A DNA stretch of 64,000 nt. Source: Mycolicibacterium iranicum. GTDB lineage: Bacteria; Actinomycetota; Actinomycetes; Mycobacteriales; Mycobacteriaceae. Numbering within the stretch: position 1 is the first letter of the stretch; each line of letters begins with the position of its first letter. The position numbers were made by a program, and so were the translations under genes. Positions 9,205 to 16,594 of the stretch are shown one piece after another. The notes under the pieces were generated by a model, which saw only the letters and a program-made list of their open reading frames with translations, did no database searches and was not told the origin of the DNA. The DNA lies in the NCBI RefSeq assembly GCF_002101705.1, contig NZ_LQPC01000054.1, positions 124,001 to 188,000 on the forward strand. Reading direction: 5' to 3'.

Positions 9205-10686
9205 TCAGTCGAATGAATAATCGGTGAGCGGGAAGTTGTCGTTCTCCCGGTTGGTCTGGTTGGTCGATGCCGGCCGCACGAGCGTCTCGCCGCTCGGACT
9301 GAAGTAGTAGGACCGCGACTTCGAACAGTCTCCGAGCCCGAACACCGTTTTGCCCAGGAGTTTCGACATCCGATCGCGGAACGCGGCGTTGGCTTGCGGC
9401 GTCACTTCGAAGGTCGTCGCGTTGCGGCGTTGCACCTCACCGAACAGACGGTCCATATGGCGCATCTGGTATTCCACGGTGTTGAAGAACGACAGTCCGC
9501 TGGACGCGTAGGGGCCGGCAAGGCTCAAGAAGTTGGGGAAAGCGGGGATCGAGACACCCTGATAAGCCTGGAAGCCGTTGTCGCGCCACCACTTACCGAG
9601 GTTCCGTGCGTCGCGGCCGATGATCTCGATCGCGGGGATGTTCGCCTCCCACAGGTCGAAGCCGGTGCACAGGACCAGGGTGTCGATGGTGGTCTTCGTC
9701 CCGTCGCAGGCGACGATCCCGTCTTCTTCGACGCGCTCGATCCCTGCCGCCTGCAGGTGCACATGCGGCTTGGTGAACATCCGATAGTAGGAGTTCGAGT
9801 ACGTGGGGCGCTTGCAGCCGAACTCGTATTCCGGCGTGAGCTTGGCCCGCAACGCCTTGTCCCGAATGGAAACGAACCGCAACGCAGTGGACGTCAGGTT
9901 GGCGATGGTGTTGAGCTGCCGGAAGTACTTGAAGTTCAGCACCGACAGAATCATCATCGCTTCGAGGTTCACGTCGCTGGTCCACCGGAAGGCCCGCTGG
10001 AGCATCGGTAGCCGGGCAAACAATTGCCGGAGGAATGGCGGAATCGGGAAGTCGACCTTCGGGACGACGTGGATAGGCGTGCGTTGATAGACGGTCAGCT
10101 CCGCCGCCTGCTTGGTCAACTGCGGGATCAGCTGCACCGCGGTGGCGCCGGTTCCGATGAGACCGATGCGTTCTCCGGCAGGGGAGTAGCTGTCGTCCCA
10201 GTCCATGCTGTGCAGGATGCGTCCGGCGAAATCCTCGATGCCCGGGATGTCGGGCTTACGAGGCTGGGACAGATAGCCCGTCGCCGTGATCAGAAATCGC
10301 GAGGTCAGGGTCTCGCCACCGGACAGCGCCACATGCCAGAGCTTCGCGTCGTCGTCCCAGGCGGCGCCGTCGACCGGGCTGTTGAACCTCATGTGCCTGC
10401 GGACGTCGTACTTGTCGGCGACGTGTTCGGCGTACTTCTTGAGTTCGGTTCCCGGTGCGTACAGCCGGGACCAGTACGGATTCGGCTCGAACCAATAGGA
10501 ATAGGTCGGCGACGGGATATCGACCGCCAGACCCGGATAGTGGTTGACGTGCCACGTTCCACCCAGATCATCCTCACGGTCGACGATGAGGATGTTCTCG
10601 TAGCCCATCTTCTTCAACTGGATGGCAGCCCCCATACCGCCGAAGCCAGCACCGACGACGATGACGTCGTACTGCGGTTCATCCAT
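9205..10686 (-). CDS. Flavin-containing Baeyer-Villiger-type monooxygenase (copy 2)
   Basis: A 493-residue enzyme from the ATG at 10686; a TTG at 10695 would add three residues. FAD motif GAGFGG, the Baeyer-Villiger fingerprint FAGRILHSMDWDDS and NADPH motif GTGATA are present; in the last, the third Gly is replaced by Ala. It aligns end to end without large gaps to the copy at 3262-4746, with long shared blocks such as REDDLGGTWHVN and TYSYWFEPNPYWSRLYAPG. The two are therefore tandem-family paralogues pointing in opposite directions. It sits between PE-PPE copy 3 (upstream) and the cutinase gene (downstream). Substrate unknown. Confidence 0.9.
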   Translation of the reverse strand: MDEPQYDVIVVGAGFGGMGAAIQLKKMGYENILIVDREDDLGGTWHVNHYPGLAVDIPSPTYSYWFEPNPYWSRLYAPGTELKKYAEHVADKYDVRRHMRFNSPVDGAAWDDDAKLWHVALSGGETLTSRFLITATGYLSQPRKPDIPGIEDFAGRILHSMDWDDSYSPAGERIGLIGTGATAVQLIPQLTKQAAELTVYQRTPIHVVPKVDFPIPPFLRQLFARLPMLQRAFRWTSDVNLEAMMILSVLNFKYFRQLNTIANLTSTALRFVSIRDKALRAKLTPEYEFGCKRPTYSNSYYRMFTKPHVHLQAAGIERVEEDGIVACDGTKTTIDTLVLCTGFDLWEANIPAIEIIGRDARNLGKWWRDNGFQAYQGVSIPAFPNFLSLAGPYASSGLSFFNTVEYQMRHMDRLFGEVQRRNATTFEVTPQANAAFRDRMSKLLGKTVFGLGDCSKSRSYYFSPSGETLVRPASTNQTNRENDNFPLTDYSFD

Positions 10687-10754
10687 GGTCGACAACGGTA
10701 CCCCACAGCAAATAGATCATCAGGTTAAAAAGCAGTGGCAACCGTGCACACCAC

Positions 10755-10781
10755 GAAACCCCGGCCGGATGCCGGGGCTTC
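10755..10781 (-). terminator. Hairpin after PE-PPE copy 3
   Basis: Inverted arms GAAACCCCGGC (10755-10765) and GCCGGGGCTTC (10771-10781) pair over 11 positions with one mismatch around a five-base loop. It lies 41 bases past the stop of the gene ending at 10822, so it is probably its terminator. There is no strong U tract, which is common in mycobacteria. Confidence 0.55.
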
Positions 10782-10821
10782 GGGCGGGCGTCCTACGTCG
10801 GCAGCCTCGAGTTCGGGGAGG

Positions 10822-12093
10822 CTACTGCGAGGAGCCGGGGTCGGACGACCCAGTTTCCCCAGACGACGAGCCCACTGACGAGCCGGGATCCGTGCTATCG
10901 GCATCCTTGTCGTCCTCGTCGTCCTTGGCCGCGACCGAGTCCGCTTTGTCGGCGTCCTCGGCGGCCTCAGCTTCATCCTCGTCCGACTTGGATGCCTCGG
11001 CGTCCTCGTCGGCGTCTTCCTCGTTCTTGCTCGCCTTGGTCGTCCGGCTGTGCGAATCGCCGGCGTCGCTGTCGGATTCGGCGGCATCCTTGGTGCCCTT
11101 GACATCCGCATCGTCCTCGACCTCCGTCGAGACCGCGTCGGCGGCCTCAGGAGCGACGGCCGCGTCGTCAGCCTCAGGAGCGGCGGCGTTGGCGACCGCG
11201 GCCTCCGGTACGGCGGCCGAACGGGCGGCGAAGGTGGCCGTGGCGACGGTGTCATTGCGGCTATAGCCCGCGTCGATCTTCGCCTTCAAGCTGGCTTCCT
11301 GAGACTTCAGGAACGGAAGTAACTGGACTAACGGCAGCGTCTTGGCTTTGACCAGGTAGGTCGTCGTAACCCCACCCAAGTCGTTGGTCTCGGTGGACAG
11401 CACCCTCGCCACATTTGGGTCCTCGTAATTGGCGAACATCATCGGCACGTGGACGAAGATGCCGCCTGCGATGGCGTTCGCGACCGCGAGGAAGTTCCAC
11501 CACCTGTCCGGCAAGTCAGCCGCGCCGTCGTATTCACCGGTGACGACGTCGATGTCATAGGCTGTGGCAGGAGCCGGCCGGTACGTGTAGTCGTACTGCG
11601 GGTTGTACTTGCTGGAACCGCTGAGCAGCTTCTGGCGGCTGGAGTCGGCGACCAAGATGAACTTGACCTGGCTCTTGGTAGGCGCGTTGGGATCGCTGGC
11701 CAATTCCCGCATGAAGTCGTTGACCACCAGCGATCCGGCCGAGAACCCGACAACAGTGAACTGTTCACCGGCCTCTAGGCGTGCGAGGGCATCGTCGAAG
11801 TGGTCACTAAGGCTGGCAATGCCCTGAGTGATCGACTGCCCCAGCGTGTTACCCGTTCCTGGGCGCTTGGCCTGGGCGGGCCACTCGACTCCGTCCAGAA
11901 TGTCGTTTTCGCGTGCCAGCTTTCCGCCGAGCAGCGGCGCAATGACCACCTCGTGCATGTCAGGCGTTCCCAGACCACCGACTGCGACGGCCGTTGTCAC
12001 GGCCGATGCTCCCGTCGACGTCGTCATGGCCAACGCCGCCGAAGCAAAGGCCGCACCACACGCGACCCCGGCTTTTCGAATGCTTCTGCGCAT
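10822..12093 (-). CDS. Secreted PE-PPE-domain hydrolase with Ala/Asp/Glu-rich tail (copy 3)
   Basis: A 423-residue protein. Signal peptide MRRSIRKAGVACGAAFASAALA... ends near residue 31. The PE-PPE domain is the most diverged of the three here but keeps VGGLGTPD near the N-terminus, nucleophile Ser118 in VVGFSAGS, and a closing segment KTLPLVQLLPFLKSQ...AGYSRND. The GNPxRKYGG block is replaced by VADSSRQKL. From about residue 285 the protein is an Ala/Glu/Asp then Ser/Gly low-complexity tail. The gene has a long A+T-rich upstream region, suggesting separate regulation. Likely an exported esterase of the mycobacterial envelope. Confidence 0.82.
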   Translation of the reverse strand: MRRSIRKAGVACGAAFASAALAMTTSTGASAVTTAVAVGGLGTPDMHEVVIAPLLGGKLARENDILDGVEWPAQAKRPGTGNTLGQSITQGIASLSDHFDDALARLEAGEQFTVVGFSAGSLVVNDFMRELASDPNAPTKSQVKFILVADSSRQKLLSGSSKYNPQYDYTYRPAPATAYDIDVVTGEYDGAADLPDRWWNFLAVANAIAGGIFVHVPMMFANYEDPNVARVLSTETNDLGGVTTTYLVKAKTLPLVQLLPFLKSQEASLKAKIDAGYSRNDTVATATFAARSAAVPEAAVANAAAPEADDAAVAPEAADAVSTEVEDDADVKGTKDAAESDSDAGDSHSRTTKASKNEEDADEDAEASKSDEDEAEAAEDADKADSVAAKDDEDDKDADSTDPGSSVGSSSGETGSSDPGSSQ

Positions 12094-12694
12094 CTCAAAT
12101 CTCCCCGATTAGTAGCAGTGAAGCGACTCGCCAACTTGGCGTGACAGAAGCATATTGCGCCAGTGTCAAACTTTGCGCAGCAAAATAGACGTATTTCCAA
12201 TCAACGCAAAGTTAGCAAAAGGTAGTTATATTGCTGTTATTGCTCGTTTATGTAATCTCTACAGGGGTAGAGAACGGTAATATTGAGAGACGTCAAAGCT
12301 AACTAATGACCGTCTATCGCGACAGTTATCCCAGTTAGATTGCTAAGGGTCTATTGAATTGCTCATCGCTGGGGCTTGCTTTTCACCGTAATAACAAATT
12401 TGTAACTCTGGGCCTCGCGTTTAGCCCTCGACCTGTTCATTGCTGTTGCCAGCAGCGGTGGCGCTAATAATTTTTGTTGGTCTGTACCATCCCTAGCAGC
12501 ACACCCTTTACGGTGGGGATCCGGGGAGTGAACTTTGGAAGCGCGAGACCGCCCGTCGGCTACAACGTGATCGGTGGGCCCGCGCCTCAGAACTGACTCG
12601 CCGGTAAGATTGACGGGCGTCAAGGGCAAACGCCTCAGCACCCCCGGCCGCATGCCCGCATCGGGGTCGGGCGACCGGCCGATATCCTTCCCGA
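12094..12694. other. A+T-rich intergenic region between divergent genes
   Basis: Six hundred bases without a supported gene. The part from about 12150 to 12480 is strikingly A+T-rich for this chromosome (runs such as GCAAAATAGACG and AATAATTTTTG). It holds the promoter of PE-PPE copy 3 on one side and of the SDR on the other. Such segments in mycobacteria are often bound by the silencer Lsr2; that is inference. Confidence 0.55.
12610..12623. promoter_or_regulatory. Palindrome TTGAC-GGGC-GTCAA upstream of SDR
   Basis: A perfect inverted repeat with five-base arms, 72 bases before the SDR start codon at 12695. It looks like a dimeric repressor site, but no regulator gene lies nearby and the match could be chance. 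Confidence 0.3.
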
Positions 12695-13549
12695 ATGGCA
12701 TCCAACGCAGCTGGACTCACCGGGAAAGTCGCTTTCATCACCGGCGGAGCCTCGGGGATCGGTGCGGCGTTGTCGGGCAAGCTGACCGGGGCCGGGGCGC
12801 AGGTGTGGATCGCCGACCGCCAAATCCACGTCGCCGACGAGCTGGCACAACGATTGCGCGCCAAGGGCGCCACCACGCATGCGGTGGAGCTCGACGTCCG
12901 CGATCCCGAGGCGTTCGAACGGGCCGTCGGGGAGACCGTGCGGTCAACGGGCCGGATCGACTATCTGTTCAACAATGCCGGTATCGGGATCGGCGGTGAA
13001 GTCGACAGCCTCACCCTCGACGACTGGACCGACATCATCGACGTCAACCTTCGAGGTGTCATCCACGGCGTGCAGTCGGCCTACCCGGTGATGATCCGGC
13101 AGGGCAGCGGCCACATCGTCAACACCGCCTCGATGGCAGGCCTGATCACCACTACCGCGCAGGCGGGTTACACCGCGACCAAGCATGCCGTCGTCGCGCT
13201 GTCGAAGGCGATGCGGGTGGAGGCCGCCACCCACGGCGTCCGGGTCTCCGTGCTGTGTCCCGGGGTCGTGCGCACGCCCATCCTCACCGGAGGCGAATAC
13301 GGCAGGAACAAGAGCGTCAGCCGGGAGAATCAGCTCAAGCTGGGGGAGGCGCTACGCCCCATGGATGCCGACGTGTTCGCGGAGAAAGCCTTGCGCGGCG
13401 TTCTGCGCAACGAGGCCATCATCGTCATCCCGCGGTGGTGGAAAGCCCTGTGGTACCTCGAGCGGCTGTCACCGGCCCTGTCGATGCGCACCGCGGGCAT
13501 CGCACTGAAGCGCACCCGGGAAGTCCAGTCAGCCGTACCGCTTCAATAG
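12695..13549 (+). CDS. Short-chain dehydrogenase/reductase
   Basis: A 284-residue classical SDR. Seen: nucleotide-binding GGASGIG (residues 17-23), NNAG, catalytic Ser in NTASMAG, and the YTATK pair (Tyr and Lys), so the active site is complete. The C-terminal extension from about residue 240 (IPRWWKALWYLERLSPALSM) is hydrophobic and basic, as in SDRs acting on membrane-bound lipids. It overlaps the 3' end of the convergent alkane monooxygenase gene by 21 bases. A role in oxidising alcohols produced by the neighbouring monooxygenases is plausible but unproven. Confidence 0.87.
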   Translation: MASNAAGLTGKVAFITGGASGIGAALSGKLTGAGAQVWIADRQIHVADELAQRLRAKGATTHAVELDVRDPEAFERAVGETVRSTGRIDYLFNNAGIGIGGEVDSLTLDDWTDIIDVNLRGVIHGVQSAYPVMIRQGSGHIVNTASMAGLITTTAQAGYTATKHAVVALSKAMRVEAATHGVRVSVLCPGVVRTPILTGGEYGRNKSVSRENQLKLGEALRPMDADVFAEKALRGVLRNEAIIVIPRWWKALWYLERLSPALSMRTAGIALKRTREVQSAVPLQ

Positions 13550-14719
13550 TTTGCGCTCCTTGCGTGGACTCATTGCCGCCAAGCGCACATCGCCGTCGTA
13601 GTGAGCGAGGACCCGCGGGTCCATCACTCGACGCCACAGCGGAGGAAACAGCGCCAGAAGCACCATCGTGGCGTAGCCGGACGGAAGTTGCGGGGCTTCG
13701 TCTGCATGGCACAGCGCCTGATAGCGCCGCTGCGGGTTGGCGTGGTGATCCGAATGCCGCTGCAGGTGGAAGAGGAACACGTTGGAGATGACGGAGTTGC
13801 TGTTCCAGCTGTGCGAGGCACGCACCTGTTCGTAGTTGCCGTCGGCTCGTCGTTGTCGCCGAAGTCCGTAGTGCTCAAGGTAATTGATGGACTCCAGAAG
13901 GCAGATGCCGACGACGGCCTGCCCGATGAGCCACGGCAGAATGTCCCATCCGAACGCCGTCAGCAACACCGCGAACAGAACGGCGGTCATCGACCAGGAG
14001 TTCAGGATGTCGTTGTGCAGGCTCCACACCCGCTTGTGATGGCAGCTCAGGCGCCGCCGTTCGATTCGCCATGCCGACCGGAGGCTTCCGAGAAACGAAC
14101 GGAACTGGAAGGCGTAGAGGCTCTCCCCGAGCCGTGAACTCGCGGGGTCCTCCGGGGTGGCGACGCGGGCGTGGTGGCCGCGATTGTGTTCGACGTAGAA
14201 ATGCCCGTACCCGGTTTGCGCGAGCGCGACCTTGCTCAGCCACCGCTCCGACTGGGCGCGCTGATGTCCCAGTTCGTGGGCGGTGTTGATGGCGACGCCG
14301 GCGATGCCGCCGACGGTGAGCATGAGCCCGAGCTTGTCGGGTTCGCTCATCGGAATGCCGCTACGGCCGCTCCACAGCCAGCAGGCCAACACCAGCGACA
14401 GATACTGCGCGGGCAGGTAGATGTAGGTCGCCCAACGGTAGTAGCGATCGTTCTCCAGCCAGGCGAGTGCACTGTCGGGCGGGTTATCCGAATCAGGGCC
14501 GACGAGGTAGTCCAGCGCCGGGATCACCAGGAACATCAGCACCGGACCCGACCACCAGAACACGCTCCAGCCGGTGAGCCCCGCCGAGAGGGCGGACATG
14601 GGCACCAGCGTCGGCACCACCAGGCCGAGCAGCCAGACGTAGCGCTTTCTGTCTCGCCAGGGCCGAGAGACCTCAGGCGACTGGCCGCCACCCCTCAAGG
14701 CACGCTGCAGAGTCGGCAT
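13529..14719 (-). CDS. alkB: Alkane 1-monooxygenase (AlkB-type di-iron membrane hydroxylase)
   Basis: A 396-residue integral membrane enzyme from the ATG at 14719 (a TTG lies one codon upstream; AGAGGGGGA precedes). All AlkB histidine boxes are intact: HELGH (about 148-152), EHNRGHH (177-183), NYLEHYG and LQRHSDHH (about 319-326), plus the AlkB-specific stretch RVATPEDPAS. It hydroxylates terminal carbons of alkanes or alkyl chains using electrons from rubredoxin. No rubredoxin, rubredoxin reductase or TetR gene is adjacent, unlike many actinobacterial alkB loci. Several hydrophobic segments (about 28-50, 55-75, 100-118, 133-147, 244-275) fit a six-helix membrane protein. Confidence 0.92.
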   Translation of the reverse strand: MPTLQRALRGGGQSPEVSRPWRDRKRYVWLLGLVVPTLVPMSALSAGLTGWSVFWWSGPVLMFLVIPALDYLVGPDSDNPPDSALAWLENDRYYRWATYIYLPAQYLSLVLACWLWSGRSGIPMSEPDKLGLMLTVGGIAGVAINTAHELGHQRAQSERWLSKVALAQTGYGHFYVEHNRGHHARVATPEDPASSRLGESLYAFQFRSFLGSLRSAWRIERRRLSCHHKRVWSLHNDILNSWSMTAVLFAVLLTAFGWDILPWLIGQAVVGICLLESINYLEHYGLRRQRRADGNYEQVRASHSWNSNSVISNVFLFHLQRHSDHHANPQRRYQALCHADEAPQLPSGYATMVLLALFPPLWRRVMDPRVLAHYDGDVRLAAMSPRKERKLLKRYG

Positions 14720-14962
14720 CAATCGACGTCTCCCCCTCTCGGCCCGACGATCCCCCGATCATCGCAGTCGTAAGCGACTTTATGGTAACGCCGTCATACC
14801 ATTGAGGCACGGCGCGGGCAATCGTGTGAGCGAACTTCTCGCGAATCGTGACAGACCAGTTCAAGATCGGCCAAGCAGCGCTGGGCGGCTGCTCAGACCC
14901 GATTAGGGCGTCCTCAGACGGCGTTGCGGTTGCCCAGTCTGCAGCAAAGTGCGGATTTCGTA

Positions 14963-16540
14963 TCAGCGGGACGCCAGGCTGACCCGGGGAACCACCGATT
15001 CGCCGGTCGTGTTGCGCCGCACGATGTCTTCCAGAGATCTCGTCTCGTCGATCGCTTTCATCCCCTGAGGCGAGAACGTGGCAGGACCGTAGATGCCCGT
15101 CGCCAGGAGTGGGTTGGTGAGGGCCTGGGAGAACGCATCCACGGCGACCATTGTCGTCATCAGCGGCGGCAGCGTGCTGCCGGTGCGGACGTCCTCGGCG
15201 AAGAGTCCCGGGAAGAACTCGACGTTGTCGATGTCGCCGTAGCAGGCCTTGAGCGCGTCACGGACCGGTTGCTTCGACGTCAGGTCGTCGATGCTGCGGA
15301 GCCGCGGTAGCCCGCATCTCTCGCGATAAGCGTTGAACGACGCGAGCTGGGTCCGTCGAGCCACGTACATCGACGTCTGCTCGATGTCGAGCATCGACGG
15401 GTCGGTGTTGAGCAGATCGATGGTGCCACAAGGCTGTGTAGAGGCCTCGTCGAAAAGGAAGGCCACATCGTGGGTGGTCAGCGGGCTGGTGTCCCATGTC
15501 AGGCCGGCGAACTGTTTGGCTTCACCGCCGACCGTGACGACCGAGGGCACCAGGCTGTGCCAGCGGTAGAGCAGGTTGAACTCGACCGACATCCAGTTCT
15601 GCCGGTACCAGCGCTCGCTCGCACCGATCCCCGGTTCCATGTACAGCGGGAACTTGATGGGCGTGATGTGGTTGATGTAGTCCTCGATCACGATCTTGAT
15701 GAGCAGCGCGATCATCGTGTTGCGTGTCGTCTCGAAGATGCGATTGCTGTCCCACTTGTTGTGCCTGCGGATCTCCCTGGCGATGCGGTTGTGCTCACGA
15801 ATGAAGACGGTGCTCATCATGGCGAGGCCGTAATGCATGTTGCCGCGCGGGAGTCCGAGCGCGAAGAGGCGGCGTTTGGTGGCGTCGGGGAGCGTCGTCG
15901 TGGTCCTCGCCTTGGAGTCGTCGAGACTCTCGAGAACCATCGGCAGATCTCGGAAGCATTGTTTGACGTTGCCGTCGTCGTCGTAGTACAGCGGCGGGAA
16001 TTCGCGGCCGTCGGCATCGATCGACGTCTTCAGCAGACCGAATTCCGCTCGCAGCGCCTGCGTCTCGACGTCCTTCTGACCGTAGAGCTGGCTGAGGTCG
16101 ATGTCGTGGGTGGAGGTGTTCTTGCGCGGGTCCCGGGGGTCGGTTCGCAGGAATCCGTCCACGAACCACTGGGCGAAGAACGGAAACAGCAGTGTCGACC
16201 TGTCGGACAGCGTCCGCGCACCTTCCGGTCTCCCGAACAGCGCCTCGACGCAGGCCATGTCGGGCTTGGTGTCTGGCGCGAAGTCGTTGTCGCCTCTGAG
16301 ATGCCGGGCGCTGAACGTGCGATCGTTGAGGGTGTCCCAGCTCGTGTATGAGGCTTTCGTGCTCAGCGCGGGCGGACGGGTTTCCATCGTGTAGATCGAA
16401 GTGTTGATCAGGAACCGGTTGACCCGTGAGTTCACCTTCGGTATCCGCCGCAGGAGAAGCCAGATCCACGAGCCATGCGTGGTCAGCAGCACCCGGACGC
16501 CCCGCTTGAAGCCGTTCTTCCGCCAATACCCCCCGTACAT
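14963..16540 (-). CDS. Cyclooxygenase-like haem peroxidase/dioxygenase
   Basis: A 525-residue protein from the ATG at 16540 (TTG at 16549 possible). It belongs to the animal-type haem peroxidase superfamily and is strikingly like prostaglandin synthase. EFNLLYRWHSLVP carries the equivalents of the COX catalytic Tyr385, Trp387 and proximal His388 (here Y325, W327, H328). VDAFSQALTNPLL matches the Ser530 region (S471), and FIREHNRIAREI and GDIDNVEFFPGLF are family blocks. In FAQWFVDGF the distal Gln203 is kept (Q124) but the distal His207 position is Asp (D128). No signal peptide or EGF domain is present. It follows the VWA-protein gene by 55 bases. A fatty-acid dioxygenase role is likely; peroxidase activity is doubtful. 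Confidence 0.85.
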   Translation of the reverse strand: MYGGYWRKNGFKRGVRVLLTTHGSWIWLLLRRIPKVNSRVNRFLINTSIYTMETRPPALSTKASYTSWDTLNDRTFSARHLRGDNDFAPDTKPDMACVEALFGRPEGARTLSDRSTLLFPFFAQWFVDGFLRTDPRDPRKNTSTHDIDLSQLYGQKDVETQALRAEFGLLKTSIDADGREFPPLYYDDDGNVKQCFRDLPMVLESLDDSKARTTTTLPDATKRRLFALGLPRGNMHYGLAMMSTVFIREHNRIAREIRRHNKWDSNRIFETTRNTMIALLIKIVIEDYINHITPIKFPLYMEPGIGASERWYRQNWMSVEFNLLYRWHSLVPSVVTVGGEAKQFAGLTWDTSPLTTHDVAFLFDEASTQPCGTIDLLNTDPSMLDIEQTSMYVARRTQLASFNAYRERCGLPRLRSIDDLTSKQPVRDALKACYGDIDNVEFFPGLFAEDVRTGSTLPPLMTTMVAVDAFSQALTNPLLATGIYGPATFSPQGMKAIDETRSLEDIVRRNTTGESVVPRVSLASR

Positions 16541-16594
16541 GAGCGTCAATATACGTCGCCCAAGGAACTGTTGTCGCTGGTGAAGCGTACTTTC

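Noticed and set aside
12363..12701. Minus-strand open frame in the A+T-rich gap
   Set aside because: Composition and lack of any motif or ribosome site argue against coding; it also overlaps the SDR start.
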